Below are positions 24,650 through 42,300 of a stretch of DNA of 64,000 bases, one piece after another. The notes beneath the pieces are model-generated. The model had not been told where the DNA came from, made no database searches, and saw only the letters and a list, made by a program, of their open reading frames with translations. Both the position numbers and the translations under genes were made by a program. The stretch's first letter is position 1, and every line of letters starts with the position of its first letter. The stretch comes from Anisakis pegreffii (taxonomy: Eukaryota; Nematoda; Chromadorea; Rhabditida; Anisakidae), in contig JAPYMA010000073.1 in the NCBI GenBank assembly GCA_035041965.1, positions 35,646-99,645 on the forward strand. The letters are read 5' to 3'.

Positions 24650-26008
24650 CCAAAGCTTACCATTACGAGCACTCAGATGGTGAGTTTAAAAATTCGAAGC
24701 CAGTTAGTCCTCCCTGGGTTCTGCTCTTTCCTTCGGGTCACGTGATAAACTATTGACCTTCCTACGATAATGAACGTGACCTTCAACAATCCATTACTTG
24801 GAAGTGCCTCAGCGGGAGTCAGTCAAAAGAGCGATCCAATGGTTAAAAATTTTCCCGTGAAGAATCTCTTGATGATATCGTAAAAGTTCGTTCCGTCCGA
24901 TAAACAAGCAATGTCAAACAATTATCAAGGAAAACCACTAATTTGGCAACTGTCTCCATTCCTCACCTGATATAGCAAGATTCTCTCCATTGGAAAATTT
25001 GCTGACACATAACTGCCAGCGTTTACGATATTTTACTTATAATTTATAATTGGAAAAAATCAGTTTTTATGTTACAATTGAAATTTCGCAACGGTAAATT
25101 TCATTTTGCTCTTTTTTTTGTTTATTTATGCCTCGCTAGAATCTTTTATTGGTCATCGTCTTTTGTTGTGTGATCACAATGCTGACAGTAGCCCAGAGTA
25201 TGGTTCTAGGGGCTATGCGTCTGGTCACAAGCATCAATCTGAGATTTTTTTAATGGCGCACTGGCATCGCCAAACTTTATTGAACCCACTAATTCAAACT
25301 TTGGAAAAAATTCTATTAAGAAACTATAAACATTACAATCTAACACAATTGAATTATGTCAAGTACAAAAAAAACAGATGAAAGCCGCTATCATTTCAAT
25401 CATATTCCATCGGATTACATTTGATGATGATAACATCATTATCACCGTCTTCCTCATCAAGCAGATTCGTGGTTCAACATATCGACTAACGATAAGCTAA
25501 ATAAAATGAGCACATTAACAATCATAAACCAATCCGATAATCACACCACAATGTGAAAACTTTTCCACTCAAATTTTAGCAAATGAATAAGTGTACACAA
25601 ATCTGAAAATCAGCAATTCATTCAGTCGACGGAAACTTGCTTTCTTAGAAGCTGAAAAAAAAAAGCTGAATAGCACTTCAGAAATCACTTCGCGAAATTC
25701 ATTACAGAGCAAAACATAAATAACATTACTTAGTGGATAAATTTACACGGATTCAGATAATCAAAAGCATTGAAATTCTCTTGTTCAGCTTTGTTTCCTT
25801 CGACATTCTCAGCTTCAAATGAAATAATACCTAATGAAAAGTATTCTTAAGCAGTAATGCAATATGAATGAGAGGTATTTACTGGATTTTTTAAAAAACT
25901 GTTTGTCTGAAGACAATAACAAAGAATGGTGTATAGATGAAATACGAGATATACAAAGATATATGCATTGTTGAGAGCACGCAGAAACTAGGTATCGATG
26001 AGAAAGCA
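24650..26008. other. Mostly non-coding; minor coding-like fragments on the minus strand
   Basis: On the minus strand a block ending at 24967 with a strong gtgagg donor reads SANFPMERILLYQ. It would join in phase to a short block 24867-24823 (RFFTGKFLTIGSLF, stop). A plus-strand frame at 25106-25381 has no clear affinity. These are too short to call genes. From 25.4 kb to the COQ8 stop codon I see nothing beyond possible 3' UTR. Confidence 0.3.
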
Positions 26009-29000
26009 TCAAACGGTTGACTTCTTCACATCGTTCTGCTGAGATTCACTAGTATTATCACTGGATGAATCGCCGATTTGGTTATCACTATCGTTCACAC
26101 TATCAATGTCGATATCTTCAAAACCCTCTTCGCCGAATTCATACGAATCGTAAATCGATTCAAAAAGTGCGCCACATGAGACGACCGCATTCAGTTTCGC
26201 AGCCAGCAAATACGCACCGGACAGTTTCCGATGTAACGAATAAACTTCTTTGGGTGGTGATTTTAGACGATGCTCCAACATTACTGGGATCAATTTGTTA
26301 ATACGCTTCGTAACAGTCTGAAATTGATTTATTACTTTCTGTACAACCTAATTTCTGACTTCATTACGACAATATGAATACAGCGAGAATTGCCATGAAA
26401 TGCAATATCAGGATTCTTGCCGCAAATCGCAAGTGAACCAAATTCTCGTAATCGTTTAATTCACAACATTCAGATGGATATTTCTAAGTTTGCAAAACAT
26501 CATAGCATTGAATACCATTCATCTGCTCTAAGAGCACTCAACGAATTATACTGAATCAGTGATAAAGTATCGTACATTCGTTGGTGGTAAAAAAGAAGAA
26601 TTTTATTGACACCATAGAGATGGTTTTGTCCAGAAAACTGCACACTTTTCACTGCTGAATCATTACTCAAGTTTTCGATGACAGTTAAAGTGGAAGGAGA
26701 TCAATATGAAACGGTGACCTGTTTTGAGAAGTCGTACGGTTTAGATGATGCGAGCGTCTCTCCGAGGATTAGAATTGATTCACAGTGAGCGTCTTCCATT
26801 ACCTATACACAAATAAACAATACAATTGCTGAAATAGCTAATACAACAGCAACAAATTTAGTGATCAATTATGAACTGTTTATATCGATATTCGAACAAA
26901 ATCAAGCGTTCATTTCCAAAAAATGATATCAACGTGAACAACAAACAATACCTTTGACTCAAAACCGGTAAGGAAGCCAATTTCTTGTGAATACTTCAAC
27001 ATCTGAAATTAACATATTACTGCAGGAAGCATTTTTTCGAAACTGTATCGTCTAAGACAGAATTCAAGGAGAACGTTGCTGAATGCTCAATTTGCTGCTG
27101 CTAAACGAATCAAAAACAAACGAATTTTTATAAGAGCAAAACGAACCGTTTTTCGGTCATGATCATAAGCTGCTTTTATGATACGCATGTACTGATCGAC
27201 GAATTTTTTCGGATACGATAAAGAGGCACCAAAATCGAGCAATATCAAGCGTGGTTCGCCGTTAATCGGATGACGACCAAACAAGAAATTCGACCAATTC
27301 GGGTCAGTCTAAGGATAAGGATGAAAATTATTCGTTGAATTGATCGACACTCCAATTTCACAAAATCACCAAATGCTTCCAAACTCTTCTGATGAAAATG
27401 TTATTTGAAATGAATTTTTTGTGTTTCTGAATTCACCCAAATTGAACGGGATTTGCAAATAAAAGAATTAATGGAGAACTGAATCGATTGCATGATCTAA
27501 GCCAGTAAATTTAGAGTTATATAACGAAAAAACTCACCTGCATGAATCGCCAAACGAATACTTCGTGTAGGCACAATTCGATGAATTTCGCAGCAATATA
27601 ATCCCTAACTTCCTGAGGTTCTGAAGCACAGCTATCAACCGGTACACCCTCTACATATTCAGCTGTCAACACGCGTGTTGTTGTCAACTCTTCAATAACC
27701 TAAAAATTATTTAATCGAATTCACCACATTTTATAACAAACATACCTAAATGAAATGGCCCTAGATGAAACCGGCATGTTGATTTCTTAAACAATGCAAG
27801 TCAGCTAAACAAATCAACGAACAAGAATTATTCATACTTTGGGCACATAGAAAGCGTTGTCGTCGGCCAATAATTCAGCGAATTTCTTGATCGCTCGTCC
27901 TTCTCTTTTGTAATCACATTCCAGTTTCAGTTCCTTACGAGCAACCTAAACGTTCATCATTCTTAATGAAACGTGTCATGAATTAATTCAATGATTACCA
28001 TCCAAACGTAACCAAAACAACGGCAATGGAATGAATAATAGCTTGAATTGAGCCATGAACATTTCGAATAATCGCCTTGCAACGAACAAATCGAACGCAA
28101 ACGAAAGTTGCGTCTCTACCTCAAAACAACATTCAAAAACGTGCTCCAGTTCACTAAACAATCGCTTTCTCTTACTCATCTGCATTACACACATACCAAA
28201 CGACGCAATAAACACCACTAACAGTGGCAGTTTCATTAGAATTTTAGTAATAGAGTAAATACCTCGACAAAGTTCTCCAAATAAAGACCTTTCGGAAAGA
28301 TACCACCAATATTGAGGACAGTAATGAGATTATTGATGTCCGAATCAATGCCTTCAGCAACACCCGGATATTGAATTTTGATGGCTACACGGCGACCATC
28401 CAACAATTTCGCATGGTGCACCTGTATCGTGATACAATAACGAAAATGAACTTTCAGTTGAAGAGTAATTCAACTGAACATTTACAAACAATGACAGTAG
28501 AATAGGCATTCGATTTTCGACATTACTTATGTGAACACAAGCAATATATTCACGTAATCATGTCGCAAGAACTATTGAAAAATTGTGAGTTGATTTCAAA
28601 TAACGAGCGATTGTTTAACGGCCACGCTTACTTGTCCAATAGACGCGGCCGCAAAGGGTTTATCATCGAATTCCATGAAATTATCTCGCCAATTATCACC
28701 AAGATCTCTCCTCAGCTGTCGATGCACTTGTCGAACGGGCATAAAATCGGCGCTGTGTCGTACTCGTTCGAATATTTTTTGCCATACCGGTGAAATTGTG
28801 TCCGAATCTGAGAGTAAATCAACATTAGCAACAAATAACGTAACGTCAGCACTTTAAGATCATATCTGTTTTGGTAACGAGTCATTCTGCATTCTAGACG
28901 CGTGACTGATTTGATAATTCTTCATGTGTCTAGTAAGATTATATGTTATTTTCGTGCTGAATGAAAAAGCAGTGATACGCAAACAAATATGCTATATACA

Positions 29001-32000
29001 CCTTGTATACTTAACATCTGTCCAAGCTTCAGGGCAGCACCACGAACACGACACAGTGTTTGAACGATTTTCTCGGCATTCGCTTGGGTCAATAGTGGAT
29101 TTGTGAGAATACGATCAGCCGTTTGTGATTCATTAACCTCAAATTTGCACTCATCTCAACTCACAAACCATATTTTCCACTTCTTATTACAATAATCAAT
29201 ATGCAATGAACCAGGTCGAATACAGATGTGTTTAAAGAAGCAAAGAATCAAAGCAACGAGGATTAGTTACGAAACGAAGCGAAAAATGTCTTCTGGAGCA
29301 TATCACTAACATTGTCTTTAGACGGTAACAAAAATGTATTTTCAAGAGAATGATAGTTTCCCTTCCCTAGCAATGAGTTTACCATACAGTAAAGGAAGGT
29401 TGAACAGTAAATGAAACTGTTTGGGGACGACTAGTTCAGAAGATAAATGTGTTCAGAAACAGAACCTTATTGAATGTGAACGCACGTCTTGTCACCTCAG
29501 CGGCCGCACCAGCTGCAAGCCCAACACCAAGTTGACCGAATGTGAGGAGACGAGCGATTCTCGAACTTGGCACTCTTCTCTCACGATTTTTCAATTCTGT
29601 CATCTCTGGGATATCCAATTTATAACCCTTAAATTTTAATGCTCAATTCAACAATTAATTAACGACAGCTAATCGCAAATAAATGACTCTTAAGTAGAAT
29701 CAATCGTGGGCACACTTTCGCCAATCATTAATCCTTAGTTATCAAAATTAACGTTCTCGTCAAATGCCGAGTCTTGCCCTTAACATATTGGTTTCAAACG
29801 CGGCGTATGAGTGGGATTTTTTACATATCGATAGTTAAATAAAGTGAATAAATGAAGTAATGAGAACGAATAATCTTCGAAACAGAAACACACAAAAACC
29901 TTCGGTAACTTTGGTTGATAAAATGATTTCTTCGGCGGTGCCGATGTACTCGCTGCATCTTTCCTGCAAACTTATCCATATTGAAGAACACTTGTGCTCG
30001 GAATATTCAAGTCATGTAAAAGTCAACGAATTTCAAAACAAAGGCAAAATTTTAATCAAAAAAAATAATGAATCTGGGTCATTGTTAAGAGGAGAGAAAG
30101 GATGAACTACTAATGATAAGATAATGTTGACATGATAAGAGACCTTGGCAGTGGATGATGAATAGTGACTTCGTGAGTTGCTTTACGTAACAACTGCAGT
30201 TCTTCTTCGGTCAGATCGATACGCTGAGGTTCCTGCAAAAGCGGATGATTCACCAAATCAGCAAGCGTATAAACCAGCAAAACGCATGCTTGCGAATGAT
30301 GAACAAACTCAAATAACGCTCAAAAAGTGAATCGTGCGAGAACAACGTTACATACAAATTGTGAGCAGAAGGAATTTCCCCAACAAATTATGGATACTTT
30401 TCTATGCGAAAAAAAGATATTTCACTTGGAAACGAACGTTTTCAACAACTTCTGTATAGAGTGTAAAATTCTTAAAATAGACAAATCAGGAACGGTCAGC
30501 TCAATCAATTCATTACGTCCTCGAAAAAGCTTTCAACAACTTAATGTGGCATGTCACAACGGTTCATCACGCATTCACATCACTTTTGTATGATAAATTT
30601 GATCACTAATGAAACTTTTTCCGCGAATAACGAATATAAATTACTGGAATGATGATCTTTTGAAGCAGCTTCTAAATTCCACACATTTCTTCTCATGAAC
30701 TGCATTGAATGATCTCAGAATTCAAACAATGATGTTAGTCGACTGACTATTAAGAACTGTATTAATTGAACAACAAAATCTGATAGATCGCAACTGACAC
30801 GCTGAATCGGAATTTCGATGTATTATGATGCAACACTCGTCAAAACTAATTTCATCTGATTTCATAGAATTAAATCATGAGTGACTTTTCTTAATCGCAC
30901 AATTCTTCCGTGTGAAACTGAGTGTTCGACTGAAGAGCTTACAAGTTGGAATATAGCACGGGCGATCTTTTCATTTACAATTGCATGCCGGTCATTCATA
31001 ATTATACGCTGTTCTTGTCATGGCGCAAAGCATAAAATGTTTATTGGCATAAGCAACATTTATCAGATTGCACAATGCACATACGGAAATCATTCAAAAA
31101 ATTAATCACACTAATTAATCACTGTTAATGTTCATATGAAAATATTCGTCAACGCTAGTTTCTGTCCCAGTTTTTCAGCTCTGAAAATCTCGCATGTTAT
31201 TTGCTTGCCTTAAAAAAGTTTTACAAGAAATTCAGATCGCACAACAAAACTAATAAAGTCTCTAAGAACAAGATTTGAAAACCAAGCGATTGGCCAAGTA
31301 ATTCACTGTTAGTTCAATTTACCAGTTCATCAACTCGATGATCGATGAAGTTTACATCATTAACTATACTATGCATTACTAACTATACTATACAGATGAA
31401 AGTAACAAAACTTTGAAGGTGATCGATTGATAAGATAACACTGAGCAAACTGAATCATCAGAGAGAAACATTATATACTAAGCAAAAAGAATTTTCTCAA
31501 CAACGATCAGATTCATCATTTGCTGTATGACGCAACTGAAGATGCAAACGAACACTAAAAGTGTTTTTTTGGTGGCACGGCAGAGACATATATTCGTAAT
31601 CAGCTGTCATTACCACCTTCTTTAAAGTTCAAAATCGTAATCGTAAACTTAAACTCACTTCAACGCTGGTTGACATTTGTGATTCGACTGCTTCAATCGG
31701 CTCAATGCGACCGGCATAGCCTTCAATTATTCATCTGCGCTTATCGAATTCAAAATTCCGTATGCGAATTGTTCGCATAAAAATGGACAAAATGCTAATC
31801 GAAATGAAATCAGAAACATTTCACTTGAACCAATTCGTTCAAGTTGGAATTTGTTACATGGTTCGATTGAAATTTTCATTCAGAACATGACTGCGTGCAG
31901 TAGACGTAGAGAACTGTGATTCTTCTCCTACCGATAACTCAGAAAGCTTTCTCGCAACTAAACGTTGTTCATTTTCAACAAATCGTAACAGAAATTGAGA

Positions 32001-32245
32001 AACGTAGTGAACTGCATCAAACTAAATGCAACGTGAGCGATAACGCAATTCCAAGACATGGAAAAGCGATCACCTGGAATGTGCCCATTGAGCATCAATC
32101 CAGCGATGGACTTCACACCAATCGCCACCACTTGAACTCGCTCAGCAGCATCCCTCAACGTTGGAGGTAACCAACTACCGTACCTAACAAATGCAATAAC
32201 TACAACAATCAAGCAAGCAGTCATCGACGTAACATAACGCACCAT
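26009..32245 (-). CDS. coq-8: COQ8 atypical kinase (ADCK3/ABC1 family), coenzyme Q biosynthesis
   Basis: Mitochondrial UbiB-family kinase-like ATPase that supports the coenzyme Q biosynthetic complex. Exons: 32245-32074, 31720-31659, 30232-30144, 29963-29900, 29627-29466, 29137-29002, 28807-28632, 28421-28263, 27945-27838, 27699-27538, 27308-27147, 27002-26952, 26802-26719, 26317-26009, all phase-consistent; about 631 residues (human COQ8A is 647). Hallmarks seen: [10 protein letters not shown], the family-specific [12 protein letters not shown] (KxGQ), FAAASIGQ (Ala-rich nucleotide loop), [10 protein letters not shown] (catalytic Lys), [24 protein letters not shown] (DFG) and the C-terminal [10 protein letters not shown] ... 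YSLHRKLSG. The acidic C-terminal tail is longer than in human. The start is the least sure part: an in-frame ATG at 32245 precedes a hydrophobic stretch, but a tag acceptor at 32183 could instead join an upstream exon. The short gap to the gene upstream suggests possible operon transcription. Confidence 0.92.
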
Positions 32246-32423
32246 CAAATTATTTTTCGGAACACTGACATTCAATTTCGGTCACTAAATTTAAGATGAG
32301 GAGATTAGAGACATTAAAAAATTTTCGAATTTAACAATTCATTGAATGTAATTGTTTTATGATATCAATGTGCTTTTTTATTGTTATTGTGAAACCATCA
32401 GATTGAAGAAGAATGAGTGCATC

Positions 32424-33006
32424 TTAGCGACAAATCATTTTCGCTCGTTCGAAATGCTGATGTGAAAATGGAATATTTGAATATTGAAAACGGCAATTTT
32501 GTACGGACTCAACACAACAGCGAATGATCGAATGCAACATGACAAAGACCCACATATCAGTTGGATAATCAGCATTCGACGCTGGATTCGATGGGTCAAT
32601 AACCTCACCACCCATTACAACACGCTGCAGCAATTTTTCCTTTAACCTACAAATGAAAATGCATTATTGATGATATTTCAAATCGATCAGTTCCTTTCTG
32701 CAGCTCCCAATGTAGTAAAAGAATTGCACTGTTGCTTGTGCTTGTCAACGTTTGAGAGTGCTTTCTTGTAATTACTATCCCCTTTGACGATATTACAATC
32801 TTGTTATCATCGCCAACATTATTGGCTTGATCACTGTAAGTGGCAATAAAGTGATATGTGGCGAACAGAATCAGAATCGCTGAAACCATCAATGATGATG
32901 CTGATCACTGATTTCTTACTTGTTATTCACCGTACCTATGATCAATTGGTAGGCCACGACAATGTGCCAGTAATACTCACGGAATTTGAATATCAAGATA
33001 ATCTCA
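32424..33006 (-). CDS. Unrecognised small gene or 3' part of one, possible membrane protein
   Basis: Two exons join in phase. The first ends at 32920 with a strong gtaaga donor and reads FKFREYYWHIVVAYQLIIG. The second, 32646-32424, reads KEKLLQRVVMGGEVIDPSNP, then DYPTDMWVFVMLHSIIRCC, and stops at 32424. The first exon opens after a stop near 33006 and has no in-frame ATG, so the 5' end lies upstream and was not found. A minus-strand frame at 32892-32647 lies in the intron and is ignored. The tryptophan- and tyrosine-rich hydrophobic segment suggests a membrane span. No family is recognised. The stop lies only about 180 bases before the COQ8 ATG. Confidence 0.45.
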
Positions 33007-33009
33007 TTG

Positions 33010-34200
33010 TGATGTGATCAAACTTCATTAGACTAGACACTTTTGGGTGACTAGACACTAGACACTGATTTATCATTACCGTTCGTTAGACATCATGTGT
33101 GCACACTGTCAACGTTCAATAGTTATTCGTCAGTCAACTCGGCTGTTCAATCGCTTTCTGCTTCCTCACTAGCGATTACACGACAGAGCCAACAACGAAC
33201 GAATCGAAACCAACTCACTTTTTTTCAGATTGACGTAGTTCATAACCAAGTTGACTGCGGACAAGCAAAGGCAAGCCTCTAAGCATTGCAGGTATCTCAT
33301 TTCTCCACCACCCACCCGACATTATTTCATTTAGTCTTTGTTAAGTTCCACCTTCTTCGATACTGTTCTGAAATTCGTAAGCATCTAATCAGCATTCCTG
33401 ACGCTATTTTCACGTATCACACGCGCATTTTTGTGCTGTTCTCGGCGGTTCAATTGTTTGAATACACCAAACGCAGTTAGATAATAATGGATACATCCGA
33501 CTTTATATTGGTCAACTTCAGACCACATATTTCATCTGATGATCATGGCGATTCAACCGATCAATATGCAACGCAACTTTGATCCATGTCATCAAACGGT
33601 CTTTATTCAGTGTATCTTCTTCTTCGCATCAAACAGATCTTCGCCACATTAATATCGAAAGATGATGCAAAACGATTGAAGGAATAAAAACAATAACCAT
33701 AAAAACAAAACAGAACACAACATGAATTGACCGCGAAACGGTCAATTACCATAATATACCATCGTATAAATATCTGGATGGTAATCATAGAATATCATTG
33801 ACGTGAACGAGTTAATAAGATGCAATATGCAACACACATCATTCGCGCATGTATTATATACATATATGCAAAGTTACGAGACTCAAACACAACAAACAAT
33901 GATAACTTTGACATGGAAATCCTTTTTAATACGAAAATTTGGTTGAAATGAAGAGATGAAGAATATTACTTGTTGTTTGTGGTGAAGAATATTACTAATA
34001 AAACAAAACTTTACTCTAATCGTAAGAACTAATACTAATATTGACATAAGATAGGGTTGTGTTAAATCGCCATGTTTTCCAATAAGATGATATAAGCAAT
34101 CAATAAGTATGCAATCGAAAAAAATCAATCGAATCAACAAATGTTTAACTAATCATTCTGATTCAAGCAACAATAACGTCCAAGTTGAATCAGCTATTCA
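33010..34200. other. Intergenic stretch, nothing recognised
   Basis: Only short frames in both strands. It could contain the missing 5' exons of the small minus-strand gene and the 3' UTR of METAP2. Confidence 0.4.
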
Positions 34201-34205
34201 CTGAA

Positions 34206-37672
<3,467 letters not shown>

Positions 37673-39372
37673 TGTTGTCGTTGAGGTGTGTTATTCTCAA
37701 GTGAATATCTGAATCTGAAATACCAGACTAAATGCAGAAATGCATGCACAATACGTACGAATAAGCTCACACTCACATGAATACCGTTTCAACATAACAT
37801 GAAATGTGATTTGTTAGCTTTGCATACAGTCAGTCTATTGGCTAAGACCACTGAAAAACTCTTTTTCAGTTGTCGTATCCAAACAAATTCAATACGAAAA
37901 TCTAAAAGTTTTATCAGTCAATGCCGTAAAAGCTTCTTCTTCGTAAATCATCAAAACAACCACGCAATTTCGCATTAAACTACAACTAATTCAGGCAAGT
38001 GATAACGAACCTACTTTAGCACTCAATCAACTGAAGTTTAAACTAAACAGCTGTTGAAATCCCATGACAATAACACTAGCTATCCAGTTACGTACACATA
38101 TACAGTATGTCTAGAGAAGTGTATTCTGCGCAGACACGAAAAGCTACCGCACTCGAACTTCAATGTTCAATGCTCTCAAACAACTAAATAGGCCGTTCTC
38201 CATCCTGCAACGCTGTGCTATGAATTTGATAGCAAACGAACGAAACTTCAAACTTTTCTACTGATGCAACTATTCCAAGAATACTCTCTCTGAACTAGAA
38301 CATGTGTATTAAAGCAAAGGAGTTAAAGTTTAAATAAATTGACGAAAAAATAATTCCACCCTATACGAAAAGTCGAATCGTCAAGAAAATAATAATAATA
38401 ATAAGAAGATAGTTTGAAAGCGATTAAAACCTCTCAATGAAACGCTTCTTCAATTGAAACAAAACACCACACCAAATATCTCCGTATGGAATAATGTAAC
38501 AATTATGAAATTTATTTCATTCTCAATATTTTCACAATCATTTATGCAATTCCGAGTGAAAACATATGTAAATTTCCTAATACACAAAACAAACACTTCA
38601 ACCAATTGATCATCACACAAACATTCAACAATTTGCAAATATATATGCCAAAAAAAGTGAAGTTTAATTAAGTAAACGTCTACAAAAACACAATAGATCA
38701 TACAATGCCAAAATGCCTACAATATGATATAATACAATATGATATAGCATCTCATCACCGAGTTATACTTTCAAGTTCACCAATCAATGCCCTACTTCAC
38801 TCGATATCAAACGATTAATAAATCAACATTCATCATGACAGCAGTTATACAGCAGCACATACGTACAATACACAACCCGTCTCTAAGGCATTCAGCAATG
38901 AACAATCGTGCAGAGCACAAAAAAGGTGACAAAACGATGATTTATAGATAAGACAAGTTTCAAAAACTGAGAACATACTTTGATGGGTATAAGTGAAAGA
39001 GAAATCTGGATGATATAAAATCCTACATGACTTCAACTTATCCAAAAATGTACTTTCCGAACAACATTCTCAAAGCACCTCATTTGGTAACACTTCTAAT
39101 GAACGTTACTCACTTAACTCATATTCCCTTCGCGTGCCTCATATCGTCTAGCAGTTCAAGGCTCTATTGCGAAAAATAATTTCAAAAATAGAAAAGTTAA
39201 GAATTTGAATATTAGCGATAACTCTGTACAGATGCAAATTGTCTAATCAATCACAAATTACGAATATATCAATAACAGTATCTATTTTCCATAACATTAT
39301 AATTTCTCACCGCTACATTAAATTCTATTTCGTTCGATTTTTTGCATTATCGAGATTCTTAATTATTGCTTA
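37673..39372. other. Intergenic stretch between METAP2 and the helicase gene
   Basis: About 1.7 kb with no supported gene. A run of AAT repeats lies at 38383-38404. Parts may be the 3' UTR of the helicase gene and the METAP2 promoter. Confidence 0.5.
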
Positions 39373-42300
39373 TTAGTCCGTCTTTTTTCTCTGATTAAAA
39401 TATCTCTCCGTGTAATAATTCATGTAATAATAATAGCAGTTGATTAATTTCAAATGTTCGTCATCACACTGCTCTTTTGTGCATTCAACGTTTTGGTCCG
39501 TTTGAGACGTCGTGAAAAAATTATTCTCAGCATGATCAACACTCCCCTTATCCATTTGATCACATACGCTTGGCACAGGATGCGAAACATCTGCATTCTG
39601 TTTTGCTGTCGTTTCAAGGAATTCATTTTCCGTTTGCACGACAGTGTCTCTTCTCGACCTGCAAATATCCTTATGTTGATCAGTCGAAAGCATAACAATC
39701 CATTTAGTTTATCTTAAGTAATATTCAATTTCAATATAATTGATAATTGAACATTCACAACAGTCGTCATTTCGAACAAGATCATTCCTTAAATTATCTT
39801 TTCATGTCAAATACAAGAATTCTTTTCCTTATACAACTCCCATATTCTTGTTACATCAGTGATCCTGTGTTTCGATTAGATCGAAATATTACGCAATTAT
39901 AGGTTTGATATTAAAAGATTCTCTGTACAGTTCCAAAAGAAAAGAGTCTGGATAAAACGAAAACAAAAAATTTAAAAAATGGTAAATGCTATATGTGACT
40001 GATTGGAGATGCTGTTCAAATTTTAAAGTTTACACTGAAATCAAATATTCTGTACAATAAAAATTCAAGTCTCATACCCCAACAACAGATCTTCTTCTGT
40101 TGACGTTGACTGATCTCTAGTATTGTCCATTTTCATATTCCACTCTGACCAAAATGAAGACTTCAAATTTTTCAAATACACTGATGCATTATGGACTGCC
40201 TGAAATACACGCGCAGAAAATAATTTGAAGATGTGTTGATAGCAACGATAAATGAATCTGCCCATGTACCATCGCTGCATTGCTGATCAGATTTTAAACA
40301 AAGCATTCGTAACAATAACATCTATCGATTACGACAAAACTATCGCATCTCGTAGCGATAAAATCTTTCGATTGATGCAAAATTCACCGCAAAATGAAAT
40401 CGACTCACTTCATTGTACTGTTGTGGCTTTCTTAACGGTCTCACCACTGGTCCAATGCGTTTATTCTGTACTTCTTTTTGCTCGAATTCGTTCACACATT
40501 TGTAAAAATCAACTATATATTCATCAAATGTCGCCGGCATTTCAACACAAACTGCATATCGTGCACTTGAATACAACAAATCTGTACGTTTCACTTTTTT
40601 GTGCTCTTCTTTTGCGCGTAATGCCTAAAACATAAACAAATCAAACATTCCATCATCGATATTCGATCAAAACTATAACCAAAATTAATTTTTGCTTATA
40701 TTCTTCAATAAACTTGGACGAACGGCACCGCGCTTGTGCCAAATTTTAACGAGTCTATATTGAAGATTATCAATTTCTGAGGGATAAAAAATGCAAAAAA
40801 AAAACAAATGACAAAATCAATGGCAAAGATCGCAGAAACAAACAAACAAAGCAAAACAACTCACATTACGAGTCTTCTTCTCTCGTTCCCGGTTTATTCG
40901 AAGTCGTTCTGCAAATGACACTCGTAATTCTCTGTCCATTTGAAATGGCTCTTCTTTCGTATTCCATTTTTGCGTGGCCCACAACGACCACTCTTGCGCA
41001 CATCGACTTTTACGAATTTTCAGCATTTCATCTCGACGATAAACAGTCCTTTTCGATGAAGTCATGCAGACTGGACCACTCACTTTCTCTCTGTTATTCT
41101 CAAACTGAACCTGAAACAATTCACTGACATGAAGTGGTCCAAATAATTAAACAATTGTAGGTTATGAATTCTGAAGAATCGTCGATTCGATTGTTCAATA
41201 AGAACGAGCATTTCTGATAGACACTATATGAAGAAACTGTCTTATTCTATTCATTATAAACGAATGATTTCTTGAATGAATTTAATGCGATTGATGAATT
41301 GATGTGAATAACTAAAACTAAGCCATCTGAATAAATATTCATGAAAATGAACGCATTCAACTGATCACAGCAAAAACAAACAACGCACCAACAACGATGA
41401 ACAACTGCTTTCAGTGAACGACGTCGATGGTGTTGCATGAACAACGCTGACCACTTGCTGATTGTTTCCGACAAAAATTTCACGAGGAATCGATGATGCA
41501 TATTTTGCGGAAACATAATTCCACCATTCACTATCAGTTCGAGCGTTTCGTATCTTCAAAAGATCACCACGCAGATATGTGATGATCTGTCGTTGTTTTG
41601 CTCGTAAGCTCGTAAGTCGTTTGAATCTCGACTTCGGTCGATTTAACACTGATCCTGATAAACCATCATCAGCTAGCTGTTGTCGTACAGCGGCTGATTC
41701 TTGTGCCTCGATTGATGGATTGACAGCTGACAAAATGGGATTGATAGCAGCGGACGATTGCTGATCAGAAGAATAGTGGTCGTTTCGCGAGCAATCACTC
41801 GATACCATCAAACTTGAATGATTTGCTTCTGTCGTTTCCTCACTATCAATTTTCAAGGATTTCATAGAGTTTTTCAGAATTGTTTCACCGTTTACAGATA
41901 CATGTCTTTTGGATTCAGTCTCAACTTTGATGGAGTTCGGACAGGTGCTGATCAAAAATGGTCCTCCGTTCGGTGTGGCCGATTCTATTGGATCGTCCTT
42001 ATATGAGTGAGACTCTTCTTCTTCGTGGTTCAATTTCAATGCTTTTTGCTGTCGAATTTTCTGAAAGTGGATGATGCAATAAACTGAAGCTTTATTGAAT
42101 TGTTCAACTGTTACACATAGTAGTAACCGATATCTCCACATATACTTTGCTAATGACGAAAGAAAAAATAGGAAGGAAATTGCTGATAAAAAAAGCGAAC
42201 AATATGAAACAAATTATAAATCACGAACTTCCAAATTTCGGACCCTCTGCAACATTTCATCTGAAAGTGTTCCATGTTCACTCAATTCATTCGGATCACA

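Noticed and set aside
32647..32892. Minus-strand frame with a hydrophobic start (SAILILFATYHFIATYS)
   Set aside because: A strong gtaaga donor at 32920 and a tag acceptor at 32646 place it in the intron of the small unknown gene; the flanking exons join in frame without it.
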